64,000 nt of DNA from Elusimicrobiota bacterium. Lineage in GTDB: Bacteria; Elusimicrobiota; Elusimicrobia; UBA1565. Positions 40,428 through 48,737 of this stretch are shown here, piece after piece. How positions within the stretch are numbered: position 1 is the first letter of the stretch; the number at the start of each line of letters is the position of its first letter. The notes below the pieces were generated by a model, which made no database searches, was not told the DNA's origin, and saw only the letters and a program-made list of their open reading frames with translations. The stretch covers positions 492,427 to 556,426 of the forward strand of contig JBAZVI010000002.1 in NCBI GenBank assembly GCA_041660925.1, read 5' to 3'. A program made the translations under genes and the position numbers.

Positions 40428-40943
40428 ATGTCCAAGCGCCTCATCGCTCTGCTCGCACCCGCCCTCGTCTGCGCGCTCGCCGCGGCCGCATCCGCCAAGA
40501 CGACGACCTTCAACGGGCAGTATCGCCTCGAGAAGAAGCTCTCCGGCGCCTGTTATGCGCAGCTCCAGGTCGTCCCCGAGACCTTCGGGAACTCGAAGAA
40601 CCAGGACGACCTCGGCTTCTACGGCCTTCCCGAAGGGCAAGGCCTCATCGCCGAGCAGGTCCTCGACATCAACAACGGCCTCCAGACCGACCGCTACACG
40701 AACCCGATGACCCTCCTCCCCTTCCAGAGCGACCTCATCGGCTATCGTCCACGCCTCGCGACCTCCGACGGCCGCGTCCTGACCTACGTCCAGGGAGAAC
40801 TCTCGAAGTTCCGGCCGACCCTCGAGAACGGCGAGTTCTTCCAGGCCGAACTCAAGGACGGCCTCCTGCTCATCCGCAAGGGCAAGGTCGTCGAGAGCGC
40901 GTTCGTCCTTCAGGACTCCTGCGTCTACGTGAGGACGAAGTAA
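40428..40943 (+). CDS. Small exported protein of unknown function
   Basis: 171 residues. The signal peptide ends ALAAAASA-KTT, and the ATG has an ideal GGAGG site. The mature protein is predicted to be mainly beta (TTTFNGQYRLEKKLSGACYAQLQV, LLLIRKGKVVESAFVLQ) with two cysteines (GACYA near the N-terminus and QDSCVYV at the C-terminus) that could form a disulphide. The shape is that of a small beta-barrel or lipocalin-like fold, but no family is recognised. The ~260 bp before it contain no gene. Confidence 0.75.
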   Translation: MSKRLIALLAPALVCALAAAASAKTTTFNGQYRLEKKLSGACYAQLQVVPETFGNSKNQDDLGFYGLPEGQGLIAEQVLDINNGLQTDRYTNPMTLLPFQSDLIGYRPRLATSDGRVLTYVQGELSKFRPTLENGEFFQAELKDGLLLIRKGKVVESAFVLQDSCVYVRTK

Positions 40944-41060
40944 TAGGCGCCCGCCGCCTCCCTCTGGACACCGGTTCCGAGGGGACACGCATCACCGCAG
41001 CGGACGGATGACACCCGGTGTCCCCGTGGATGAGCGGCGGGCGGATTCCCTCATCGGACA
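40944..41060 (+). other. Intergenic stretch with nested GGACACC/GGTGTCC inverted repeats
   Basis: GGACACCGG (40966) pairs with CCGGTGTCC (41015-41023), and alternatively GGGGACAC (40981) with GTGTCCCC (41018). The two pairings exclude each other, so the 3' untranslated region could fold two ways. No gene is seen. Confidence 0.35.
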
Positions 41061-41098
41061 GCCTCGCGCGGCGAGCTCACCGCGCGAGGCGCTTTTTT
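41061..41098 (+). terminator. Rho-independent terminator
   Basis: GCCTCGCGCGG/CCGCGCGAGGC with an 8-nt loop, then GCTTTTTT. It ends the upstream transcript and lies directly before the next gene's -10 box. Confidence 0.92.
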
Positions 41099-41101
41099 CG
41101 C

Positions 41102-41113
41102 TATGATTCCCCC
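41102..41113 (+). promoter_or_regulatory. -10 box of a leaderless gene
   Basis: TATGAT (41102-41107) ends 6 nt before the ATG at 41114. No good -35 box is seen and no ribosome-binding site exists. Confidence 0.4.
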
Positions 41114-41443
41114 ATGACGACTCCCCCTCTCCCGACCCTCTGCTGGGGCTGCTCGCGCTCCATCGACGCCCAGGACGCCTACTGCCGCTTCTGCGGCCGC
41201 GGTCAGGGCGAGCACGTCGCCTGGTACTACAAGCCCTGGGGCATCGCCGTCTGCACCTTCTTCGGCCTCGGCCCCTTCGGACTGGCCCTGGTCTGGATGT
41301 CCCCCGTCCTCTCGAAGAGGGCGAAGGCCGTCTCCGCGGGACTCATCCTCCTCTTCAGCCTCTGGCTCGCGCGCGGCGTCATGAACATGATCCACGCCGT
41401 GTCCGCCGCGCTCGCCGGCGCCGGCCTCCCTCTCGGCGTCTGA
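41114..41443 (+). CDS. Small zinc-ribbon membrane protein
   Basis: 109 residues: an N-terminal zinc ribbon (CWGCSRSIDAQDAYCRFCGRG, i.e. C-x2-C ... C-x2-C) followed by two transmembrane helices (WGIAVCTFFGLGPFGLALVW; VSAGLILLFSLWLARGVM). No family name can be given. It is followed after 41 bp by copA, but a metal-related role is only a guess. Confidence 0.65.
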   Translation: MTTPPLPTLCWGCSRSIDAQDAYCRFCGRGQGEHVAWYYKPWGIAVCTFFGLGPFGLALVWMSPVLSKRAKAVSAGLILLFSLWLARGVMNMIHAVSAALAGAGLPLGV

Positions 41444-41484
41444 GAACCTGAATCCTTTCGCCTCCGCCCGCATCTAAAGGGAAG

Positions 41485-43695
41485 ATGAAGAACGACGTCT
41501 TCACGTTCACGGTCCGCGGCATGAGCTGCGCGGCCTGCGCCGCCAAGGTGGAGCAGGGCCTGCGCCGCCTCCCCGGCGTGGAGGAAGCCGCGGTCCATCT
41601 CGCCACTGAGAAGGTCTCGGTGCGCGCAACGGCCCCCGCGTCCGCGCTCTACCGTGCGGTCGAGCGTCTCGGCTACCGCCCCGTCGCGGCCGAGTCGGCG
41701 GAGGCCGCCGACGGCCGCCGCGCCGAGGACGCACGCGCGCTGCGCCGCGACGCGCTCTCCGCGGCCCTGCTCGCCGCCCCCACCCTCGCGCTCTCCATGT
41801 CCCCCATGCTCGCGGGAGCGCACGCGCACGCGGGTCCGACCCCGCTCAACCTCCTGCTCTGCGCGCTGGCCTCGGCGGTCCAGTTCGGGCCGGGACGCCG
41901 CTTCCTCTCGAACGGCTGGCGCGGCCTGCGGAGCGGCGCCCCCGGCATGGACGCGCTCGTGCTCATCGGCACGCTCTCGGCCTGGCTCTATTCGCTGGCA
42001 AGCACCTTCGCCCCCGCGCGGCTCCCCCCCGGGACGGCGCACGTCTACTACGAGTCCTCGGCCTCGGTGATCGCCTTCGTCCTGCTCGGCCGCTGGCTCG
42101 AGGCCCGCGCGAAGGACCGCGCGAGCGCGGCCGTCCGCCGCCTGGGCGAGCTCCGCCCGAAGACCGCCCGCCGCCTCGAGGACGGCGCGGAGCGCGAGGT
42201 CCCCGTCGAAGCGCTCCGTCCCGGCGACGTCGTCCTCATCCGTCCCGGAGAGCGCGTGCCCTGCGACGGGGTCGTGCTCGAAGGCGAGAGCTTCGTCGAC
42301 GAGGCGATGCTCACCGGCGAGCCCATGCCGGTCCGAAAAGCCGCGGGCGCGCGGGTGACCGGCGGAACCGTCAACGGGACCGGCGCCTTCCGCTTCCGGG
42401 CCGAGGCGACCGGCCGCGACGCCGTCCTCGAGCGCATCGTCGAGCTCGTGGAGACCGCTCAGACGAGCCGCCCGCGCATCCAGGCGCTGGCCGACGCCGT
42501 GGTCCTGCGCTTCGTCCCTGCCGTGCTGCTCGCGGCGGCCGCGACCTTCGTGCTCTGGCTGCTGCTCGGCCCGAAGCCCGCGCTCGCCCTCGCGCTGGTC
42601 CACGCGGTCTCCGTCCTCCTCATCGCCTGTCCCTGCGCGATGGGCCTGGCGACGCCGACCGCCGTCCTCGTCGCGACCGGCCGCGCGGCGGAGCTGGGGC
42701 TGCTCTTCCGGCGCGGTGAGGCCCTTCAGACGCTCGCCGAAGCCGGTCTCATCGCCCTGGACAAGACCGGGACGCTCACGGAGGGCCGCCCCGCGCTGAC
42801 CGACGCGCTCGCGGCCGAGGGCTTCGAGCGCGCCGACCTTCTGCGCCTCGCGGCGTCCGCCGAGAAGCGCTCCGAGCATCCCCTCGCCCGCGCGGTGTTC
42901 GAGCAGGCGAAGACCGAAGGGCTCTCCGTCCCCGAGCCGTCCGTGTTCGAAGCCCTGCCCTCGCGCGGGGTGCGCGCGTGCGTGGACGGGCGCCGCGTCG
43001 AGGCCGGTTCGGCGGCCTGGATGGAGGAGCTCGGCGTGGATTTCGCCGCGCTCGCGGAGCCTGCCGGGGGACTCGCGGCGCGCGCGCGCACCAGGATCTT
43101 CGTCGCCGTCGACGGCCGCCCCGCGGGACTCCTCGCGGTCGCCGACCCTCTGCGGGCGGACGCGAAGGAGACGGTCGCGCGGCTCAAACGCCTGGGACTG
43201 CGCGTCGTCCTTCTCAGCGGCGACGCGCCCGAGACGGCCGCGGCCGCGGGCCGCGAGGCCGGCATCGCAGAGACGAGCGGCTGGCTCTCGCCGGAAGGGA
43301 AGGCGAAGGCCCTGCGGATATTCCAGCGCAAGCACCGCGTCGCCTTCGCGGGCGACGGCATCAACGACGCGCCGGCGCTCGCCCAGGCCGAGGTCGGCGT
43401 CGCGATGGGCGGCGGGACCGACGTCGCGGCGGAGACGGCGGACGTGCTCCTGCTCTCGCCGCGGCTCGCGGGCGTCGCAGCGGCGGTCGCGCTCGCGCGC
43501 CGGACCCTCTCCGTCATCCGGCAGAACCTGTTCTGGGCCTTCGCCTACAACGTCGTCCTCATCCCCGTGGCGGCGGGCGCGCTCGAGCCGTGGCTGGGCT
43601 GGTCGCTCAGCCCCATGGCCGCGGCCGCGGCCATGAGCCTCTCGAGCGTCTTCGTGGTCGGGAACTCCCTGCGGCTGCGCCGCTTCCGGGTCTGA
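41485..43695 (+). CDS. copA: Copper-exporting P1B-type ATPase
   Basis: 736 residues with intact signatures: one N-terminal HMA domain (GMSCAACAAKVEQGL, Cys 15 and 18), eight transmembrane helices, TGEPMP actuator loop, CPC in LIACPCAMGLATPTA, phosphorylation site LDKTGTLTEG, EHPLARAV, SGDAPETAAA and GDGINDAPALAQAEVG. The CPC plus C-terminal MSLSSVFVVGNSLRLR pattern is that of Cu(I)/Ag(I) exporters. It shares the metal theme with the cusCBA-type genes 5 kb downstream. It ends before a palindromic repeat. Confidence 0.96.
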   Translation: MKNDVFTFTVRGMSCAACAAKVEQGLRRLPGVEEAAVHLATEKVSVRATAPASALYRAVERLGYRPVAAESAEAADGRRAEDARALRRDALSAALLAAPTLALSMSPMLAGAHAHAGPTPLNLLLCALASAVQFGPGRRFLSNGWRGLRSGAPGMDALVLIGTLSAWLYSLASTFAPARLPPGTAHVYYESSASVIAFVLLGRWLEARAKDRASAAVRRLGELRPKTARRLEDGAEREVPVEALRPGDVVLIRPGERVPCDGVVLEGESFVDEAMLTGEPMPVRKAAGARVTGGTVNGTGAFRFRAEATGRDAVLERIVELVETAQTSRPRIQALADAVVLRFVPAVLLAAAATFVLWLLLGPKPALALALVHAVSVLLIACPCAMGLATPTAVLVATGRAAELGLLFRRGEALQTLAEAGLIALDKTGTLTEGRPALTDALAAEGFERADLLRLAASAEKRSEHPLARAVFEQAKTEGLSVPEPSVFEALPSRGVRACVDGRRVEAGSAAWMEELGVDFAALAEPAGGLAARARTRIFVAVDGRPAGLLAVADPLRADAKETVARLKRLGLRVVLLSGDAPETAAAAGREAGIAETSGWLSPEGKAKALRIFQRKHRVAFAGDGINDAPALAQAEVGVAMGGGTDVAAETADVLLLSPRLAGVAAAVALARRTLSVIRQNLFWAFAYNVVLIPVAAGALEPWLGWSLSPMAAAAAMSLSSVFVVGNSLRLRRFRV

Positions 43696-43716
43696 GGCGG
43701 CGCAGCCCCTCACCTC

Positions 43717-43748
43717 CTCCCCTCTCCCGGCATGGCGGGAGAGGGGAG
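43717..43748. repeat. Dispersed CCCTCTCCC palindrome, copy 2
   Basis: CTCCCCTCTCCC/GGGAGAGGGGAG with loop GGCATGGC, in the copA-S46 peptidase gap. The loop is nearly the same as in the copy at 48104 (GGCACGGC). Confidence 0.75.
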
Positions 43749-43750
43749 TA

Positions 43751-43779
43751 TTGCTTGATGGAGGGATTCGGGCTAGAAT
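43751..43779 (+). promoter_or_regulatory. Promoter of the S46 peptidase gene, leaderless
   Basis: TTGCTT (43751-43756), 17-nt spacer, TAGAAT (43774-43779), then 6 nt to the ATG at 43786. Confidence 0.65.
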
Positions 43780-43785
43780 CCGAGG

Positions 43786-45834
43786 ATGAAAGCGACCCTC
43801 GAGAAGGCCCCCGCGCTCTCCGATTTCCCCCTCCTTCAGGACGAAGGGATGTGGACCTTCGACAACCCTCCCCGGGAGCTCCTGCGCCGCCACTACGGCT
43901 TCACGCCGAACGCCGACTGGCTCAAACGGGTGCGCCTCGCCTCCCTGCGCTTCAACGACGGCGGCTCGGGCTCCTTCGTCTCGAAGGACGGCCTCGTGCT
44001 CACCAACCACCACGTGGCGCTCGGCCAGCTCCAGAAGATGTCCTCGGCGAAGAAGGACTTCGTGAAGGACGGCTTCTTCGCGAAGAGCCGCGCCGCCGAG
44101 CGGCCCTGCCCCGACCTCGAGATCAACCAGCTCGTCTCCATGGAGGAGGTCACCGCCCGCGTCCTCGCCGCCATCGACCCCAAGGCCTCGGAGAAGCGGC
44201 AGAACGAGCAGCGCAAGGCCGAGACCGCCCGCCTCGAGAAGGAGTCGCTGGAGACCACCGGCCTGCGCTCGGACGTCGTCGAGCTCTACCAGGGCGGCGA
44301 GTACTGGCTCTACCGTTCGAAGAAGCACACGGACGTCCGCCTCGTCATGGCCCCCGAGCTCGGCGCCGCGTTCTTCGGAGGAGACCACGACAACTTCACC
44401 TACCCGCGCTTCGCGCTCGACTTCGCCTTCTTCCGCGTCTACGAAGGCGGCAAGCCCGTGCGCCCGGAGAGCTTCTTCCCCTTCGGCGCCCGCGGGCTGA
44501 AGGAAGGCCAGCTCTGCTTCGTCACCGGCCACCCCGGCAGCACCGACCGGCTCTACACCGTCGCGCAGCTCAGGCACCAGCGCGACGCCGCCCTGCCCAT
44601 GCGCATCGCGATGCTCAAGCGCCGCCGCGATGCGGCCCTGCGCCACGGCTCCTCGCCCGAGCGCCTGCGCCGCAGCCAGGACTTCCGCTTCGGCGTCGAG
44701 AACGCGCTGAAGGCGCTCACCGGAGAGCTCGAGGGCCTGCGCGACCCGTCCATCTTCCACGCCAAGGAAGCCGCCGAGCGCTCCCTGCGCACCCGCGTCG
44801 AGACCGACCCCGCGCTCGCCGAGTCGGCGGGCGCCTGGGACCGCGTCGAGGGCGCCGTCGCCGAGCTCTCGGCCCGCTACAAGGGCCTCGTCTACCGCCG
44901 GCTCACGGCCTATCGCCTCACCTCGTACGCCGAGCACGCCGTGCGCATGACGGCGGAGGTCGAGAAGCCCAACGGTGAGCGCCTCGAGGAGTACCGCGAT
45001 TCCGCCCTGGAATCCCTGCGCTTCCGTCTCTTCTCCCCCGCGCCGGTCTACGCCGACTTCGAGGAAGCCCTGCTCGCCGACTCCCTGCGCGAATCGCTCG
45101 AGGCCCTCGGGCCCGCCGACCCTTTCCTCAAGGACGTCCTCGCCGGGAAGACCCCCGAGGCGGCGGCTCGCGAGGCCCTGCGCGGGACGCGGATGCCCGA
45201 CCCCGCCTTCCGCAGGACGCTCGTCGAAGGAGGACGCAGGGCCGTCGAGTCCTCGAAGGACCCGCTCCTCGCCCTCTGCCGCCGCGCCGACCCGCACTAC
45301 CGCTCCATGCGCAAATGGTACGAGGACAACATCCAGAGCGTCGAGCGCCACGAAGGCAACCGCATCGCCCGCGCGCGCTTCGCCGTGTACGGCAAGGGCC
45401 TCTACCCCGACGCGACCTTCACCCTGCGCCTGAGCTACGGCCAGCCGGTCGGCTACGAGTGCGGCAAGACGCTCGTGCCCTGGAAGACCACCTTCGGCGG
45501 GCTCTACGACCGCGCCGACTCCTTCGACGGGCGCGAGCCCTTCGGCCTGAGCCGCCGCGTCGCCGCGGCGCGCCGGAAGGTGCGCATGGATTGCCCCGTG
45601 AACTTCGTGAGCACCCACGACATCATCGGCGGGAACTCGGGAAGCCCCGTCATCGACGCGAAGGCCGAGCTCGTCGGCCTCATCTTCGACGGGAACATCC
45701 AGAGCCTCCCCGGCCGCTACGCCTACGCGCGCGAGCGGGCGCGCGCCGTCTCCGTGCACTCGGAAGCGATCCTCGAATCCCTGCGCGCCGTTTATGGTAT
45801 GAATGGGCTGGCGCGGGAGCTCGTCCGGCGCTGA
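43786..45834 (+). CDS. S46-family serine peptidase (DPP7/DPP11-like)
   Basis: 682 residues. Catalytic triad regions are His in LTNHHVALGQL, Asp in GGDHDNFTYPRFALDF and Ser in IIGGNSGSPVIDA; the N-terminal EGMWTFDN motif and the helical domain are typical. Family members remove dipeptides from extracellular peptides and are normally exported. Here the start, fixed by the adjacent promoter, gives MKATLEKAPALSDFPLL with no hydrophobic signal segment. It lies 19 bp upstream of the PAS kinase and is likely co-transcribed with it. Confidence 0.92.
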   Translation: MKATLEKAPALSDFPLLQDEGMWTFDNPPRELLRRHYGFTPNADWLKRVRLASLRFNDGGSGSFVSKDGLVLTNHHVALGQLQKMSSAKKDFVKDGFFAKSRAAERPCPDLEINQLVSMEEVTARVLAAIDPKASEKRQNEQRKAETARLEKESLETTGLRSDVVELYQGGEYWLYRSKKHTDVRLVMAPELGAAFFGGDHDNFTYPRFALDFAFFRVYEGGKPVRPESFFPFGARGLKEGQLCFVTGHPGSTDRLYTVAQLRHQRDAALPMRIAMLKRRRDAALRHGSSPERLRRSQDFRFGVENALKALTGELEGLRDPSIFHAKEAAERSLRTRVETDPALAESAGAWDRVEGAVAELSARYKGLVYRRLTAYRLTSYAEHAVRMTAEVEKPNGERLEEYRDSALESLRFRLFSPAPVYADFEEALLADSLRESLEALGPADPFLKDVLAGKTPEAAAREALRGTRMPDPAFRRTLVEGGRRAVESSKDPLLALCRRADPHYRSMRKWYEDNIQSVERHEGNRIARARFAVYGKGLYPDATFTLRLSYGQPVGYECGKTLVPWKTTFGGLYDRADSFDGREPFGLSRRVAAARRKVRMDCPVNFVSTHDIIGGNSGSPVIDAKAELVGLIFDGNIQSLPGRYAYARERARAVSVHSEAILESLRAVYGMNGLARELVRR

Positions 45835-45853
45835 AGGCCGTTCGCGAGGGGGT

Positions 45854-46981
45854 ATGGCACTGAAGACGAAGTTCCTGCCGGCGGAGCGGGCCTCGGAAGC
45901 CCTCGTGAAGGAGTCCGCGCGAGACCTCTCCAAAGAGCCCCTGGTGAAGATGCTCGCGGAGGCGGTCCCCGACGTCTTCCTCATCCTCAATCCCGAGCGC
46001 CAGATCGTCTACAGCAACCGCACGCTCATCGAATCCCTCGGCCTTGCCGAGAGCGCTCCGCTCTGCGGCAAGCGCTACGGCGAGGCGATGGCCTGCACCC
46101 ACGCCTCCGAAAGCCCCGGAGGCTGCGGCACCACGGAGTTCTGCGAGGCCTGCGGAGCCGCCCAGGCCGTCCAGCGCCGCAAGGGCCGCGAGGACGTACA
46201 TGAGTGCCGCATCACGCGCGAGAACGGAGAGGCCCTCGACTTCCGCGTCTGGGCCACGCCCGTACGCCTGCCCGCCGGAGAGTTCACCGTCTTCGTCGCC
46301 GAGGACATCGCCGACGAGAAGCGCCGCGGCGCCCTCGAGAGGATCTTCTTCCACGACGTGCTCAACACCGTCTCGGGTCTGAGCGGCCTCACCGAGTTCC
46401 TCAAGGACGCGACGCCCGAGGAGTCCCGGGCCTACCAGGGGATGCTCGCGCAGGTCGTCGACAAGCTCATCGAGGAGATCACGACCCAGCGCGACCTGGC
46501 CCGCGCCGAGAGCGGCGAGCTTCTCGTGAAGCCGACGGCGCTGGACTCCCGGGCGACGCTCGAGGGGATCGCCGCGCCCTACCGCGCCCACCCGCTCTGC
46601 GAGGGCCGGACGCTCGCGCTCGCCGCAGACGCCGCGAGCGTCGCCTTCTCGAGCGACCGCACCCTGCTCGGCCGCGTGCTCGGGAACATGACGAAGAACG
46701 CGCTCGAGGCCTGCCCGAAAGGCGGGACGGTGACGCTCTCCTGCCGCCCCGACGGGCTCGACGTCCTCTTCTCCGTGAACGGTCCGACCGTCATGCCCCG
46801 CGAGGTCCAGCTCCAGGTCTTCCAGCGCTCCTTCTCCACGAAAGGCGCCGGCCGTGGACTCGGGACCTACAGCATGAAGCTCCTCGGCGAACGCTACCTT
46901 CATGGGAACGTCTCTTTCGAGAGCTCTGAAGGGAAAGGAACGACTTTTTACGCGGGATTCCCACTCGAATTGAAGAAGTGA
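45854..46981 (+). CDS. PAS-domain histidine kinase with a Cys-rich PAS insert
   Basis: 375 residues, cytosolic. PAS domain about 25-150 containing CTHASESPGGCGTTEFCEACGA, four cysteines including a C-x2-C, a pattern suited to a metal, heme or Fe-S ligand. HisKA region has FFHDVLNTVSGLSGL with the phospho-His. The HATPase domain has GNMTKNALEACPKGG (N box) but a weak D-box (VLFSVNGPTVMP instead of DxGxG). G2-like KGAGRGLGTYSMKL. The start is ATG 45854 with a GAGGGGGT site. No response regulator is adjacent. Confidence 0.85.
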   Translation: MALKTKFLPAERASEALVKESARDLSKEPLVKMLAEAVPDVFLILNPERQIVYSNRTLIESLGLAESAPLCGKRYGEAMACTHASESPGGCGTTEFCEACGAAQAVQRRKGREDVHECRITRENGEALDFRVWATPVRLPAGEFTVFVAEDIADEKRRGALERIFFHDVLNTVSGLSGLTEFLKDATPEESRAYQGMLAQVVDKLIEEITTQRDLARAESGELLVKPTALDSRATLEGIAAPYRAHPLCEGRTLALAADAASVAFSSDRTLLGRVLGNMTKNALEACPKGGTVTLSCRPDGLDVLFSVNGPTVMPREVQLQVFQRSFSTKGAGRGLGTYSMKLLGERYLHGNVSFESSEGKGTTFYAGFPLELKK

Positions 46982-46987
46982 CCCTTC

Positions 46988-47021
46988 CTCCCCTCCCCTT
47001 CCCTCGGGAAGGGGAGGGGAG
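46988..47021. repeat. Dispersed CCCTCTCCC-type palindrome, copy 3
   Basis: CTCCCCTCCCCTTCCC/GGGAAGGGGAGGGGAG, a perfect 16-bp stem with a TC loop, between the convergent PAS kinase and tdh genes. Likely a bidirectional terminator. Confidence 0.75.
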
Positions 47022-47032
47022 TCCAGGGACTC

Positions 47033-48061
47033 CTACTTCATCCAATCGAGGATGATCTTCCCTGACTTCCCCGCGCTCATGATCTCGAACCCTTCCTCGA
47101 ACTTGTCGACCGGGAAGCGGTGGGTGACGATGGGGCGGACGTTCAGCCCGCTCTGGATCATCGAGCACATCTTGTACCAGGTCTCGTACATCTCCCGCCC
47201 GTAGATGCCCTTCAGGAAGAGTCCCTTGAAGATGACCTGGTTCCACGGGATGGTCGTCTCCGGCGGCATGATGCCGAGCAGCGCGATCTTCCCCCCGTTC
47301 TTCATGGCCTGGATCATGCCGTTGAGAGCCGTGCCGTTGCCCGACATCTCGAGGCCCACATCGAAGCCCTCGGTCATCTTGAGGCCTTTCATGACCTCCG
47401 GGAGAGAGGTCTTGGCCACGTTGACGGCGTTCTTCACGCCGAGCTTCTTCGCGAGGTCCAGGCGGTATTCGTTGACGTCGGTGATGACGACGTGGCGTGC
47501 CCCGACGTGATGGGCGACGACCGCGCCCATGATGCCGATGGGGCCGGCGCCGGTGATGAGCACGTCCTCGCCGGTGAGGTCGTAGGAGAGCGCGGTGTGC
47601 ACGGCGTTGCCCAGCGGGTCGAGGATGGAGGCCTCGTCGTCGCTGACCCCTTCGGGGATCGGGAAGACGTTGCTCGCGGGGATGCAGAGGAACTCGGCGA
47701 AGCAGCCGGGGCGGTTGACGCCCACGCCCTTGGTGTTGGGGCAGAGGTGTCGGGCGCCGGCGCGGCAGTTGCGGCAGTGGCCGCAGACGATGTGTCCTTC
47801 TCCCGAGACGCGCATCCCGACCGAAACGCCGTTGACGGCCTTGCCGACGGCGACGACCTCGCCGACGAACTCGTGTCCGACGTGCATGGGGACGGGGATG
47901 GTCTGCTGGGACCAGGCGTCCCACTGGTAGATGTGGATGTCGGTGCCGCAGATGGCGGTCTGCTTGATCTTGATGAGGACGTCGTTCTCAGTGGGCGCGG
48001 GGACGGGGACGTCCTCCATCCAGAGTCCTTTCTTCGGGAACTTCTTGACCAAGGCTTTCAT
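47033..48061 (-). CDS. tdh: L-threonine 3-dehydrogenase
   Basis: 342 residues, the usual length. Zinc-dependent medium-chain dehydrogenase that converts threonine to 2-amino-3-ketobutyrate. Catalytic zinc site in AICGTDIHIYQWDAW and HVGHEF; structural zinc Cys4 in CGHCRNCRAGARHLC; Rossmann GAGPIGIMGA; Tdh-specific FKGLFLKGIYGREMYETWYKM. A GGAGG site precedes ATG 48061. No kbl (glycine C-acetyltransferase) is adjacent, so the pathway partner is elsewhere. Confidence 0.95.
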   Translation of the reverse strand: MKALVKKFPKKGLWMEDVPVPAPTENDVLIKIKQTAICGTDIHIYQWDAWSQQTIPVPMHVGHEFVGEVVAVGKAVNGVSVGMRVSGEGHIVCGHCRNCRAGARHLCPNTKGVGVNRPGCFAEFLCIPASNVFPIPEGVSDDEASILDPLGNAVHTALSYDLTGEDVLITGAGPIGIMGAVVAHHVGARHVVITDVNEYRLDLAKKLGVKNAVNVAKTSLPEVMKGLKMTEGFDVGLEMSGNGTALNGMIQAMKNGGKIALLGIMPPETTIPWNQVIFKGLFLKGIYGREMYETWYKMCSMIQSGLNVRPIVTHRFPVDKFEEGFEIMSAGKSGKIILDWMK

Positions 48062-48103
48062 GGGCGTCCTCCGGGCTGGAGGAATGTTACCACATTCCCC
48101 CAG

Positions 48104-48130
48104 CCCCCTCCCGGCACGGCGGGAGAGGGG
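48104..48130. repeat. Dispersed CCCTCTCCC-type palindrome, copy 4
   Basis: CCCCCTCCC/GGGAGAGGGG with loop GGCACGGC, in the tdh upstream region. Close relative of the copy at 43717. Confidence 0.65.
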
Positions 48131-48244
48131 TTCCTCGGGGTGCCGACGGCCCACGCCGAAAGAGGGTCTTCGAGCCCCTCGCGCGCCGCGCCCCATTTGA
48201 TAGCGTCTGTCTCGACGGACGAGCGGCCGCACTTATGAAAGGCA

Positions 48245-48273
48245 TTGACAGATGGCGGGGGGCGTGCCATAAT
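48245..48273 (+). promoter_or_regulatory. Promoter of the cus-type operon
   Basis: TTGACA (48245-48250), 17-nt spacer, CATAAT (48268-48273); ATG 48282 follows 8 nt later, so the transcript is leaderless or nearly so. No obvious CueR/CusR operator was recognised. Confidence 0.65.
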
Positions 48274-48281
48274 ATCCTTGG

Positions 48282-48647
48282 ATGTCCTTCTTGAAACGCT
48301 GTTTCAATATCGCGGCGGCCGCCGCCCTCCTCTGGGCCGGCTTCAACGTCTGCCCGATGGACAAGGCGCGCTGCGAGGAGCCCGCGCGCACGCCCTGCGG
48401 CTGTCCGGAAGACGACGGGGCGCACAGGAAGTGCTGCTCCGGCATCCACCTCTGCGACGAGGACCGTCCCGTCTCTCTGAGCGCGGCGCTCCCCTCGAGC
48501 GCGACGCCGGCGCTCCTCCCGGCCCTCTCCCCCTCCGTTCACGCGCTCCCCTCGCGCGTCGTCCCCCTCGCCTCGCCGGCGGCGCCGGCCGCCGCCGCGC
48601 CTCCCGGCTCCTCCGCCCTCTGCCGCGCCCCGCCCGCCGTCCTCTGA
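48282..48647 (+). CDS. Small exported Cys-rich protein of the copper efflux operon
   Basis: 121 residues. Signal-like N-terminus (CFNIAAAAALLWAGFNVC), then a cluster of seven cysteines at 24, 31, 39, 41, 51, 52 and 58 (PCGCPEDDGAHRKCC, GIHLC) with His 48 and 56, and an Ala/Pro-rich tail. This could be a periplasmic metal-binding or metal-sensing protein comparable in position, not in sequence, to CusF or CzcI. It is the first gene of the efflux operon. Confidence 0.65.
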   Translation: MSFLKRCFNIAAAAALLWAGFNVCPMDKARCEEPARTPCGCPEDDGAHRKCCSGIHLCDEDRPVSLSAALPSSATPALLPALSPSVHALPSRVVPLASPAAPAAAAPPGSSALCRAPPAVL

Positions 48648-48737
48648 GCCCACGCCTCACCCCCGGCCTGCAGGAGCATCCCGCAGGCATGCCGGTTCCC
48701 GACGACGCGTCCGTCCATCCGTCATGACGAGGTTCTC

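Noticed and set aside
41227..45990. 1587-codon minus-strand open frame
   Set aside because: It is antisense to copA and the S46 peptidase, both with intact catalytic motifs; it is a GC-skew shadow.
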